From: Lates calcarifer
Lineage: Eukaryota > Chordata > Actinopteri > Centropomidae
Length of the DNA: 64,000 bases
Assembly: GCF_001640805.2 (NCBI RefSeq)
Contig: NC_066852.1
Span: 13,976,194-14,040,193 of the forward strand
Direction: 5' to 3'
Below the pieces are notes generated by a model that was given only the letters and a program-made list of their open reading frames with translations, searched no databases and was not told where the DNA came from. Position numbers and translations under genes: made by a program. Below are positions 1 through 13,100 of the stretch, piece after piece; positions within the stretch are counted from its first letter, which is position 1; each line of letters begins with the position of its first letter.

Positions 1-2995
1 CCAAATGGATTGTTTTTGTTAGTGTTGGGATACATGCCATCTTTGAAGCCACTGAAAGCTAGTCGCAGCAGTTACTTGAATGTTGCTTCAAGTAACTGAT
101 TTAGGGGGAGGAAAGTCTTGGTGCTCTGAAGGTTTGGTGTATCTCTGTGCCTGTGTGATTCCTTACATCTATAATGACTTGTGATCATTTTCTCAAAGTT
201 ATAAAAAATGTTGAATTGTCCAAGGAAAACTCACTTTTAAGGAATATGTATCTGCTCCTTCTAGAAGCTTTTGAACACAGGCAGTTGGTGTTTGTTGTTT
301 AGACAAGTAGAGAATGTGTGGGCTCTCCACCTGCGAACGTTCAGCTGGATGGCAACACAAAACAACTTGTGGAGACTGGTGCTACAGCTGTATGAGCCTA
401 AAGCCAAGTCTGTAGCTTTGAGGTTCCTCACAAACTGTGGTTAATTATCCTGTATTGATGCACTGACCAACATTTCATCACTCAAAAAAAGGATTCAAGT
501 TCAAATTTTCCCTCTTTCCAGGTAGTTTAAATTGGTTTGTTTTCACTTGGCCATTAAAACGAACTCATGCATTCTCGTGGGTTGTAAAAAAAAAAAAAAA
601 GAAAACATGTATCACATTGAAGGTATTGTACCTTAATGTGATTTCAGATCATTTCATACCCAAATTTCATGCAAATCTGGTCAAGAGAGTGCAGTTGGCT
701 AGTGGCCTGCTGAATGTTTAATGAACCAGAGAAATGTTAATATAGAGATGAGTGCCCATGGAGCTGTAGTCTAAAAAGGAATCTGTGACCCTGAAATAGA
801 CAAAAGTAGATTGTGGTCAATTAGAATATAATTGGAGTTCCAAGAGGATAAGCATTGGATCATATAGTGCTTTTCTGATGACAACAAAATAAAGAGAATC
901 ATTATGAGGTGTTGCGATAAGCTAATTTAGGGCAATGATCACCTGAACTAAGCTGTATTCTCAAAAAGAGCAGGCTACAGACATGATCTTCTAGACTGAA
1001 AATAGAGTGAGTGCAGTGAAACGGATTTGGTATGACCAGCAGTAGCCTCATAAACTTTGACAGCAGTACAGGTCCAGGGTTCAAATATCAGCCTTGATCC
1101 TTTCTGTGTGAAGTTTACATGTTCTCCCACCACCTTGTGTGGGTTTTCTCTGGGTCGTCTGTTTTCCACCCACAGTCCGCCCACATGTAAGCCAGGTGGA
1201 CTGGAGATTATGTGCGAGAATAACTGTCTGTGTGTTAGCCCGCCCCGCGGAGGACTGATGAGCTGTCCAGGACGTTCCCCTCCCTTCCACCAGTGCACCC
1301 TGGGATAGGCTGCTGCCCCAGATAGAGATTCATGCAGCTTGTATTGCCGCCTTTTGTTTTTGCACATCTCACAGTTGAAGACTGCACAAGGTTTCTATTT
1401 TGAGTGCAGGATTTTTTATTTTTTATTTTTTACAATGTTTAGAGGTTCCTTCTCCCTGACAGCTTTGTCTGATCTTTTTACGACGTGTTTTACATGCCAG
1501 GACTCCAAGTGAGAGGTCAGGTGTGACGATGAGGTAGTTCTGATTAACTGGTAGACCTGGAAATGTTTTTGGAAAATTCAGAGGTGACAGTTGACAGGTG
1601 CTGTGTTACTGAACGGCTTTTGGGGAACTCTGACAGAACAATAACATGACAACGATATCCTGTTTTGCAGTAACATGTCAGTTATAAATATTAGTCATCT
1701 CAGCACATCTCATCATATTAAACCAGCTGTAGAGTTATGCTTTGTTTTGTTGTTTTAGATGGATATCTGTAATAGTGAGCTTTTATGTCTGCCAGAGCAT
1801 GAGAACCACCTTGCAATAAGACATGAGGGAATATATTGATATCCAGTGACCCATCTGGACTACAGTAGTTTTTTTTTTTTTTAGAGCAATGACACAGTAT
1901 TTTGGGAAAAAAATTGCTAAAACAACACATTTCTAGTGTCAGTTAAAATATTGTGTTTGGAATTTGCAAAGTTCTGACTTATTCATGTTCTTCTGGCAAG
2001 TCAGGCGCAAGCTGATGTCATCTGTTTGCTTTGTTGTGCTAACTAGCATTGGAATTAACCCCTGTTGTTTTAGCTAAACCCAAAATGTGCTTCTGAATGA
2101 AACAGACCGCACTCCTCTCAACCGGAGGAGAGAGCCGAGCCGACTCCCTCAGCAACAAACGAGAGTTGTGAAATCTCATATTGGAGGCAAACAGCCTACT
2201 ATATGTCAGAGCCAGTGGCCCAGCTGAATGAAATCCTAGTGCAGTTTCTTGTCACAACATTCTGCAATGACATGAGTATCAGGCTGCTGAAGCTGATGTG
2301 TTGTAGTTGTGAAGGACCTTCCAACTGGAAACTTCTGTATTCCTACCAACAAACTGTCATGTCCTGCTAAGGCACTTATGGCATCTGACATGCAGGTATA
2401 TGTTTGTAATCACGTGTCAGCATCTGACATGCAAAGCTCACTCCTCCCTTCTCAAGCCCCATCCTGCCACAGCACTCCTCTCCCTTCAAATGTCCCCGCT
2501 CTCATCCTGATAAGCAGACTTCATCCCAAACATATTATATCTATTCAGTCGCAGGGATTAAGCGTAGATACATGACATTTTGGGCCATTCCAAGGACCTG
2601 AGTCAACGCATAAACAACTCCTACGCCACGTCAGGGAAATATTTATCTTTGCTCATAGAACTTCTTGAGATAGAGTCAACACTGCTTAGAGACACAATTA
2701 CATTTGTGGATGGAGAACTAAGAGTCCTCGTGGAAATACAAGTGTATAATATGAGTAAAGCTGAGAATACTTGTAGAGATAGAAGACTATTATACTGATA
2801 AAAATGACAACCGAGCTCATATTAAATGAAACTCCTGTGTGTGATCATGTATCATGATGTCTCATTGTTTTGAAATAATCGTTTATCCAACTTAGTGGGG
2901 TTTTTGAGATAGTAAAATTTACACAAAAAAGATTAAAGTTGGAGGTAATGTGTTTCTTTTTTTTCCCTCTCTCTCTCTCTTTCTCTTTTTCTCAG
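1..2995 (+). other. nrg2 intron sequence upstream of the EGF exon
   Basis: No splice-bounded coding exon was recognised. The neuregulin Ig-domain cysteines and the linker exon were looked for on the plus strand and not found. The stretch contains a SINE-like copy near 1040-1330 and a CT-rich tract (about 2960-2990) leading into the EGF-exon acceptor. It is presumably intronic because the EGF exon starts mid-codon. Confidence 0.6.
1040..1330 (+). mobile_element. tRNA-derived SINE-like repeat copy
   Basis: A B-box-like GGTTCAAATATC near 1077 follows a degenerate tRNA-like head. The body then reads TGTGAAGTTTACATGTTCTC, TGTGGGTTTTCTCTGGGT, CCACAGTCC, and ends GGGATAGGCTGCTGCCCC. This body is a very common dispersed repeat in teleost genomes. 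The family name is not assigned. No target-site duplication was found by eye. Confidence 0.7.
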
Positions 2996-3116
2996 TAACC
3001 ACAACGCTATCTCCAGGCTCAGGCCATACCAGAAGATGCAACGACACAGAGAAGGCCTACTGTGTGAATGGCGGCGACTGTTACTTCATAGATGGTGTAA
3101 ATCAGCTCTCCTGCAA
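2996..3116 (+). CDS. nrg2: nrg2 exon: spacer plus EGF A and B loops
   Basis: Acceptor is a CT-rich tract ending CTCAG at 2991-2995; donor is GTGAGT from 3117. The first two bases complete a codon from an exon outside the window. It encodes the spacer and the first four EGF cysteines (RRCNDTEKAYC, VNGGDC, NQLSC). It ends two bases into a Lys codon, so either alternative exon downstream completes the CK(C) junction. Confidence 0.95.
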
Positions 3117-6100
3117 GTGAGTTACCTCAACTGTTTTTGGATTTACTGAACACTGGATTTTCTTTGTCTTCCTTCTTTAAAGATTCTTTGTCCTACCGTT
3201 TTTAAACTCCCCTCATGAAGCCTTTACTTTGGTAATATTCTTTAACATATAAGTATAAGTTTTTATCCTGCTGTTTATTTTCCTGATAGCACTTGATTCC
3301 CGTTCTTCTTTCTTGCAGCAGCAACACATCACAGGAAAATGCTGCCAGTCCGCCTAACAACCCACCTGTTGTGTATTTTAACACTAATAATGGAGTGAGG
3401 CTGCGGTGTGCTCATCCTTTTAAGTCATGTTTAGTGTACAGGAGGGCTGCACATTAAAAGCCCTTTCAAAATGTCATGAGTCACTGGTTTAGTAGTGAGC
3501 AAATATTTATGCCTGTTAGAGGCCCCCAATGAGGTAAATAGAATCATTGCTTACATTTGAGGTCCTTGGCAGAGGAGATCAAGACCTGTGTGTAAAGAGC
3601 GCTGGAGGAACCATATATCTCTGCTTTTCAAGAAGAGAACGGGTTGACATTATTACAGAAACAACCCTATTTTTTCATCTTTGACATTTACATTTTAGTT
3701 TGTGTTAGACTCGAGGTCAAGAAACATCATTTGGGAAGATGTTCAGGAGAAGTTAACATTTAAAATAAATGGTTTTCTTTCTTGTTCTTTCTGTTTTCCA
3801 GAGCACAAACACAGTTTTATGCTTACAGCTGCAAAGATTGGTTGATTAATTGAATAGTCAGTCGTAAGAAAATTAGCCAGAAAATATTTTGGTAATCTCT
3901 TAATCATTTGTAAGCACAAATGCCAAACATTTACTGGTTCCAGCTTCTCAAATGTGAATACTGGCTTGTTGTCTTCGATCACATTAAACTGATTATCTTT
4001 GGGTTTTGGAGTGTAGGTCAGACAAAATAAGCAGTTTCAATGTGATAACCTTTGTATTTGGAATTTTTAAAATATATTTTCTGACATTTTATGGGCCAGT
4101 ATATTTATTAGTTAATCATAAAAATAACCATCAGACTAATCAATGATGAAAATAGTCATTAGTTGCAGCCTCAATCATGTTTAATTCAGTATGACACCAT
4201 TTCAACTATAACTGTCACAACCAGTAAAACCTAATAGTGTATCAAAACACAAAATACACTCATTATCTCTTGTAATGGTTGTCAGATATTATGTTGCATG
4301 TTCCGTTGGACCATATGTCAACACAGCATACAGTAAGTCCTTTGGCTGGTTGGATATAAAACTGAAACACTGTCTGGGCTTCTGTGCCCAGTTGGCCCAA
4401 GGAAGAATGCTCGACAAGCAATGAGGACATGGCTGCAACAGCCGTTCAATACACTGTGTACAAATTGGAGGCAGCAATAACTCAATTGCTGCAGCTAATT
4501 CACTCACGGCTGGGGCATGGGTCCAGAAAAGTTGGATAATGCAGTGAAGGCCTGCAGGGATTTGTTGCCCCACAGCCATCTCATTCAATATAGGCCAGGC
4601 TTCAGTGGGTATTACTCACTGGCTAAACAAGTCCTGCAGACAGCTAGCCCTACTTTTATGTCCAGCTCCTTCACTTTGAGGTATAAACTTTGTTTTGAGG
4701 AAAGGTAAGGTTAATTAATGACCGAAAGTAAATAACTCACAGAAGTTCACATATTTTTTGTGATGATTTCTTACACATTAATAGATTTTTTTAAGAAAAA
4801 AAAAAGGAATTCAGCAATTGTAAACACATAGATAATCAATTACACATATTGTCCTTTTAGTGTTGATAGTTTTATCTTATATCTTGCTTATAATCTACAT
4901 GTGTTTTGAGGTCTGACAATTCTCTTGGGTAGTGCTCATTACAGCTTCTTGAAGCCTAAAGTGAGATCTTCAAATGGCCTTATTTTGTCTGACCAACAGT
5001 CAAAACAAAAAAGATATCTGTTAACAATCATATAGAACAAATAAAATCAGCAAATCCTCACCTTGGAGAAGTAAAGAGAGATTGGAGTTTTTGTTAAAAA
5101 AAAACAAAAACAAAACATAATAGTAGATTAATGTTCTGTCCAATGACTGACTGATTAGTCGACTAATCATTTCTTCTCTCCAAAAGTTGATTAAAGGTGT
5201 ACCAGCAATTTATCAAAAGGTAAAACAGTATAAAAACAGGATTACCAACAAGGTGCATTATTTTTAGTCCTTTTACCAAATCATCTCTCTCTTAAGAAAA
5301 GAATGGCTGTACATGTAGTATGTAGATAAGTGCAGGTCCATGTTCCTGTCTTCTAACACATGGTAAAACTTTATGTTTTTTCCTCCCAAATGTTACATGT
5401 TTATTTTCAGTCAAAGAGTAATGAATGTTGACAATGATTTATTTCTCCTTTTTTAAACTAAAGATAAAAGACTGATAATAGAGTTTGCAGCTGCACCACA
5501 GTGGATATTTGCACGCTCATCTGATTTTTAAATTATGTAGTGACAGTTTATTTCTTTCATCTTCCAGCCAAGTTTCCTTGGTCTAGGTGGTGCTATCCCC
5601 CAGTTCAGCACCATCACTCAGGATGAGTAATTTAATGCTGAATGTTATGGTGCTCCTGGGAGGCGTTGTGTGAAACCAGTAAATCATGAGCAATGACCTT
5701 TGTTGGATTGGTGGTCTAGTTGTGACTGTGAGTGGAATGTTGGTGCCCCTGAAAGACCAACCACTCATCCTTATGGGATTATAATGAGGAAGTATGGTTT
5801 GGCCCGACACACCTGATGGTGATAATACAGCAGTCTATCTTCAGCTACAAAAATATAAAGCTACACGTTAGAAAATTTGCCTCGACTCTGACTTACATTT
5901 CAAAGCACAAGCAAACAGTCGTCCACTGCTGTTTCTCCATTGAGAAATACTGTATTTACATATTCAAATTATTTTTCTTTTGTAACTGCAAATGGAAATT
6001 CAGAATTTTACTTCACTGTCCTGTGGTATCGGTTATAAAACTGTCTCATTTACAGGTTATGACCACCGCTACCAAGCTCCCAACAGACACCAAGAAAAGA

Positions 6101-7053
6101 AACCACATTACCCCATTTTCAGCTTTGCTGCACAGGCTCACTAGGATTGATTTATTGATCACCTACAAAGCTGTGCACGGTTTATCCCCAGCTACATTCC
6201 ACTTTTCTGTCCATAGACTGAAGAACGTCACTCCTCTCTCATCTCCCCAAAAACAGACTGAAGTCAAAAAGAGAGTTGGACTTTGCTGGAGCCTATATAT
6301 TAGCAACCTTTTATATCATCATTTGAAACAACTTTTTTGTGTTTTTTTAACTTGCCTTTTACTGACTTGTTGATTTATTTTACTTTCTATTTATAATAAC
6401 GACAATTATTACTATTATTATAAGTATTATTATTACAAGTAGTACTAGTTGTAGTAATAGTAGCAGTAGCAGTAATTTATTCTTAAAATATTTCTAATAC
6501 TAATATGAACAGGTGTCCACAGTCATCACTGATGTTGAACTGAATTTGGTTTGGCAATGAACATATAAACACTTGGTTCATCTTCAGAATCTTTTTTTTC
6601 CCTGCTTCATCGATATGGCTTCACTGTGACCTCTAACAATATGTGTGAAGGGATTTAAATCCATAATATTTACAGTGCACCTCACTTCCTGTGTTTTTTT
6701 TTTCCTCTTCATAACACTTGTCCGCTCCTTCCCAGATGTCCGGCTGGATACTTTGGCCCACGATGCTTAGAGACTGAGCCACGGCGGTTGTCCATGCCCA
6801 ATCCAAGTATGTTCACTAGATATGAGCAGCTGAGAACAGAGAGACACAGTTGTCACTGGATTACCTCTGTGGACTCCCGCTGCCCTCCCCCGATTCCCTC
6901 ACCCCACCAGTTCTCTTCCTCTTTTTTCCTCCTCTTTCTCCTTCTCAGGTCAACACGCAATGAGCTGTGCACTACACCACATACGCGGTGGTGTCACCCA
7001 TGGGAACACTCTGCTTCTGCTGTCCGTAGTTGTGCTGTTGTTCTAATTCTGTG

Positions 7054-7127
<74 letters not shown>

Positions 7128-10100
7128 CCCCCCCCCCCATTTTTCCTTACACATACTCTCCTTTTCACTACACCCTTTTCCCTCTCACTCTCCTTCTCTT
7201 TCTCTTTCTCACTCATCCACCACCCATCTCCTCCCTCTCTTTCTATGGCTTTGTTTCTTTCCATCAGGTGTCCAAATGACTTTACTGGTGATCGCTGTCA
7301 AACCTACGTTATGGCCAGTTTCTACCGTATGTCAATTTCCTCTTCTGTCACTCTGTCAGACTGTCCTCGTGTGTCATGCGTGCATGCTGGGTGTAGAGAG
7401 ATTGCATTAATTTTCTGTTATTACCTAATAGTTGTGTCTGAACCTCCTCTGATGACTCATTGACAAGCTGGCATAGTTTTGTAGAGTCTGTTCTTGTGTT
7501 TGGTCTGCATGAGATATTGTGTGCCCTTTAACTCGCAGTGTATTGCATGTGCATTCCCAAAATACAATCTGATAGCAACAAATAGTGGATGAATTCCATT
7601 GCTTCGTGGAAGTTGATTTGCACACAGTCAGCTGCATGTAACAACACAGTCTAATGGCAAAGCAATTACTAATACCCAACCTTTGGCTCGCTCACTAATG
7701 ATGCTTGTTTATGCAGCTACAAACACAAGCATGTATGATTTATTGAAGCTGATCCATGGATGGAGAGGCCTGAACAATTAGCATTAACTAATAGGCATGA
7801 CAAATGATTGAATTTGATAGGTGGTGCACCAGCTTCACTGGTCCGATAAAGATGTGTTTTTGAGGGCCACTTGAAGCGATTTGATCAGCTAAAGCTAAAA
7901 ATTTAGCCTGTCTTGTTTTTAATATTGGCCTTATGTTATGTATTCCAGACAAACAAGATTGTACATGTGAGATTTCCTCTAAAATATGCAGTATTACTAT
8001 GGATTTAGGAACCCGTTTTAATATCAGGTCATACATGAGGCAACATGACAAAATTCCACTTTAGCGCTCATGTAATTGTCACGTAATGAATTGAGCTGAA
8101 AGATAATTAGTGATATCCCAGAGGACCAATCATTTACACCAAATGTTTGAAATATTATTGTTATCACTCACAGGGTCACACTTGCTTTAACTAGAATGTA
8201 CATGTACATACAGGCTAGATATAGATGCACTTTGAGATATGCCTGTTAAAATGAGAGGCACTGCTTTCTTTCACTTTCAGATCAGTCCATTGCTTGACTA
8301 AGACACTGAACATTGTTAAGTCCACAACAGAACATTCAGCAAACTGCATTTGTTGCTAATGCACATTGCTTCAGAGGTAGCAACAAAATGGTGCTCGCAC
8401 AGCAGATGTCCTCAGAGTAGAGTTCACATGCTATACTAGAGTGCCGTGTCAAACAGCTTCGCTAGCCTGGGGTGAGAGAAGTCAACCCTGCACCACTCTA
8501 CACGGCAACATCAGCAAATACATCCATCAACTGCAGATTTAAACCAAGATTAGATGAGGGTTTGTGGAGAACTGCGGCTTGATAGATCTTGCCCTTAAGG
8601 TCTTTTACTCAGAAAACGCTCTGCTTGGTCTGAAATCATGCTTCATGTTTTCATCTTGTTCTTGCTGTCTTAATTGTTTACACCTCGGTATCACCTGTTG
8701 GTTGATTACCTCTAAAGTATCTTACATGCTATTGAAAATGGTGAGTGACCTGGCATTAATGGAAGACAAACAGCTGAGATGTCACGTAACTTGGACTTTG
8801 TTCTTAAAGGAAAAGGTTTAAGTTACTGTATAATAATAAGGATAGTATAGAATGAAATACAAACTCTGTAATTTATGTCAGTAAATCCCAAAGAATCAAC
8901 TGCTATCTCACTGCATATCTGTCAGCATCATGTCTTCGCAAGCTCATGTGGTTACAATTCAATGTAACATTACAGTGAGAAAATAACTGCATCTGCTTTT
9001 TGGAGTTGAGTCTCATCCTGTAGTCTGACTTGTAGAGCTTCCACATACTGTTTGTTGTATGTTGGCTCAGAGTACAATTCTTAACTACAAGTAATTTCAT
9101 CTCGCATTAAGTCGTAATGCTGAAATTACTTGTTTTTTTGGCAGAGCAGACAGTGGTGTGTGGGAGCTCTTTTTCCTACACTTGCTCACTTTTCCCTGCG
9201 TTCTGTTTAACTTCAGTGCAGCTGTGCAACTGCATCAAGGACGGCATTTATTTCCAGTTCTCATCCAGCCCCATGAACACAGACCAAGCTTTGATTACTT
9301 GGTTTACATGCTTACATGCTCAAATCAACAGCCTGGCTATTTGTTGGCTTTAAGGAAGATAGATGTAGAAGAACAGAGTGAAAACAATGGCATTTAAGAT
9401 GCATTCTTACCTGTTCACGTGCACACTAAATGAAAAGGAAAAATAAGTGTTCTCCGTCTATGATGACACTGTCATGGAAAGAACCACTTCTATATTTAAT
9501 TAAAATCTGTCATTTCAAATAGAAATGAGCCTCCACTCTGCCCAAGTGCAGGATGTAATAATGTTTTTATACATATGGCTGTTAACCTGTCATTGTTTTT
9601 AAAATGCAGATCCTCAGAAGAATTCAGGTTCATGAAAAGCAGCATGATAGATGTAGTTGATGTAGACTTCAAAGTGACCATTACAGCTACACCATTAGTT
9701 TTTCTGGAAAGCTCTGCTACAACTATTAATGGCCTCTGGCATATTTCACATTTCCTACTCTCAATTAAGAAGAATAAATCAAATTTTCTCTCAAAGACCA
9801 GGCACATGTGTGCACACACACACATCCATTCCACGCTTAAAGGCCCGCCTCCTGTAGGGGAGCCTCCCATCCCCAGGAGAAACCAAAAGAGAAGGAGGAT
9901 GGCTTCTGCTCCTCAGCCATAAGGGCTTAACAAGAGCATGTTGTCATAAGAACAGCTGGGACTTGCTTCAACCCAAGCAAAGCAAGCGAACTGCCAGAGA
10001 TATGGACTCAGCTGGTTGGTGCAACCTCCCCATGGCCTCACTCTGCTATATAATGTGAAGTCTGACCATAATTCTTTCTTATTCATCGCGATTAGTCAGA

Positions 10101-13100
10101 TGCTGCACAGATTCAGTCCTTTTTAACTTGCCTGTTCATGTGATGGGTGTGTTCACAAACTGACAGTGTAGCGTTTTTAGAAAGCAGAAACCTGAAAGCG
10201 CAGGTAATCTCAGCAGATGACGCATGTTTTCCCCTATACAGTAGTAATAAAGAGCGGCTGTGCACCTAATATGTTCCGTTCCCGTGAGGAGATTCTGTTG
10301 CTTATGTAATGAAATGGCACTCTCTGCAAACCCAAAACCTCTTTTTAGGCTCATTTGTAAAATGTAGAGCTGAGGTGCTTCATCTAAAAGCAACAATAAC
10401 ATTGGACTGTGTTGAGACATACAAGAGATAGACATTTTACACAAGAGGAATATCAGAGCCGGACTCAAGACATGTTAGAGTTTGATTAGAATTTTTTTTA
10501 AATTGTAGTTGTGTAGTTATGTGGGTTTGTGTTGTGTGGTTTGAAGTGTATGTTGCATGCTGTAAGTGTGTTCTGGTGTCCCGTCACTGACCATGTCGTT
10601 CTGACAATTACTGACAAATGTTTGTTGTCTAAGTTGCTGTGTTACTCCACTGTAAGTTAGAAGGTGCGACTCTCTTTAATCTGGTCTTTTGTTTCTGTTT
10701 TTCTTTCCTTCCAACTGTCAACCCCTCTGCAATGGCAGAGCATCTTGGGATTGAATTTATGGGTATGGAACAATCCGTTTTGATTCTCAGTCCTAGTGTA
10801 ACTGCTAAATAGACATCCTTCATTTTGACATGCTCCCGTCCCCGTCTGTGGTGTGAACTGTGAATCATATTGTCCCCCAATTAACCGATCAATCGCTCGA
10901 TCAATCACGCCATAACTCATCAGAATGACAAACCCTCCTCCATCAAACATCATTAACATGGATGTAATCACCTGCACCCCTGATTGAAAAAGTAGAACTA
11001 TTAACTGAGTTTAACTGATTTTCCTTTTCGGACTGTTTTTTTTTTTTTTTTAAATTCCTCATTCCATCTGTAACAAGCATGATATATCATGTTTGTAGCT
11101 ACCAGATGTCTCTCCTCAATCTTCCACTCTACCTGTCCAATCCTTTTGGTCTCATGCCTTTAGTGTCTTTTCTTTTGATATGCCATCTCTTTCTTTTTAT
11201 TTATGTGTGATCTTGTCCATGTTTCTTGCATCGCCCCGTCGTTAGCAGAGCTGAAATGTAACCTTGAAGTATGAAATATTGTGTCTGTTGTACTGGTTTG
11301 AATTATCCTTCGAGGAGTAGATGCTGTGATATGAGCATGCGATGCTAAATTTAGAAACCACAGTCATGTTTTTTCTTCTTCTGCTGCTATTTCCATCCTC
11401 CTTCATTGTTAGCTCTTGTTTTCTGTTGTCTTTTCCAGAAAAGTACTTTAGTGGTTGAGAGTGTAAAACAAACGCTGGAGGCCTCTTTTCAGAGATCATT
11501 TTATTACACTAGCGCATTTATGTTCTGCACCATGAAGACATTGTGCTGCTACACCAACACCAGTATCATTTCTTCTGTTGAAAATTCAGTTGCTAACAAG
11601 CAATGTTGGTAAAATATTACCCAGTTCACTGCTATAAGTAAACTGACTTCAGTGGTTTATTTATGGCGTCAGAAACTTGACATAAATTGGCACATTGATG
11701 TAAAATGGCTGCTGATGAACGAAAGGAGGAAACCGCATACAGAAAGAGTTGTACCAAGTCAATTCTATTTTTATTACATTATTTATCAGGGACCATACTA
11801 CCTCTTAGCTCCATCATCTTCCCCAAAGGAAACAAAAAGTCTACCTCAACCTCACATAAGCTCTTCTCTGGAAAAGCAAAAAAGCATCAGTCAAGGTTTC
11901 TCCAGTTTCAAATTTAATGATATTTCATCTCCAAATTCACCTGTTTCATAAATTACTGTAACATGAAGTCATTGTGCTTGCTAAATGCCTGAGCAGATGA
12001 AGACTCCTGCATCATGATAGACTGAAAAATAGATTTTTAGAGTCTTAAAATCATGTCAAACATGGCATATTTTCAATTCAAATGCGCACTGATGCGGTAC
12101 TGCACAGTTTGCAGGTCATCATTTATAGGCCTTGCCCATTATAGTATCATATATAATTTGAAATTACTTCAATTTTAGAGAATACAGTTGCTTAATAGAT
12201 CAGTCTAAGTATTGCTGAGCCCCTGCCCCCACCTACGCCGCTTTACTGCAGCACAGGGAGCAACGGCATCTGTTGTATTTGTGATTATGTGAGAGGAGAA
12301 GCTTGACTGTGAAGTGAGTTGTCAGGGAAGGAAGGAGGGATGAGGCTTCATGCTGCTCAGGATTTAGTCCAAAAAAAGAAAAGAAAGAAAAAAGAAAAAC
12401 ATGTAGATGCACAGTGAAAAAGTGGAAACATGCACCTTCAAAAGACTGATTTTTTTTTCTCTTTTCTCCTCTTATTTCTCTCACTGTGCACATGTGGTGT
12501 GCATGCGTGTGTGTGTGGGTGCGTCTGTGTATTTGTGGGTGTGATGTTGACAGAGGCAGAGGAACTCTACCAGAAAAGAGTCCTGACAATCACGGGTATT
12601 TGTGTGGCTCTGCTGGTGGTGGGCATCGTGTGTGTGGTTGCCTACTGTAAAACCAAGTAAGTCCTGCTGATAAATGGGTCAGCTCATGATTTTTGAACAT
12701 GTAGCATTTCCTTTCATCATTATATACATCTATTACTACCTGCATTTTATTAAAATAAGCAGTTTACTGTATACTCAAGCTGCCAACACACTGTTTGCAG
12801 TGCCTGTAATGTGCAGCATAGGTGGTTATTGCATTTAAAATGAAGACTTTTAATATTATTTGACATATTTACAGGTAAAACAGTGAAAGCATAATGTTAA
12901 ATCAATACTTATGGCAAGTTAACTGTAAAAATAAGAGAGAGAGAGAGTGATCGATATTTGCTCAACAGGAAACAAAGAAAGAAGATGCACAATCATCTGC
13001 GACAAAACATGTGTCCAGAACATCCCAATCGTAACCTAGCTAACGGACCCAATCACCCAGGACCAGGCCCAGAGGAAATCCCCATGGTAGATGTGAGTTT

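Noticed and set aside
6788..7279. Long plus-strand ORF running through the alternative nrg2 exon into the CT repeat
   Set aside because: Most of it is translated CT microsatellite (Leu-Ser repeats) and it ignores the good GTATGT donor at 6807.
12430..12553. In-frame ATG upstream of the nrg2 transmembrane exon giving a hydrophobic leader
   Set aside because: The stretch is the T-rich and GT-rich acceptor region of the intron. The ACAG acceptor at 12550-12553 and neuregulin homology start at AEELYQ, and no promoter evidence was seen.
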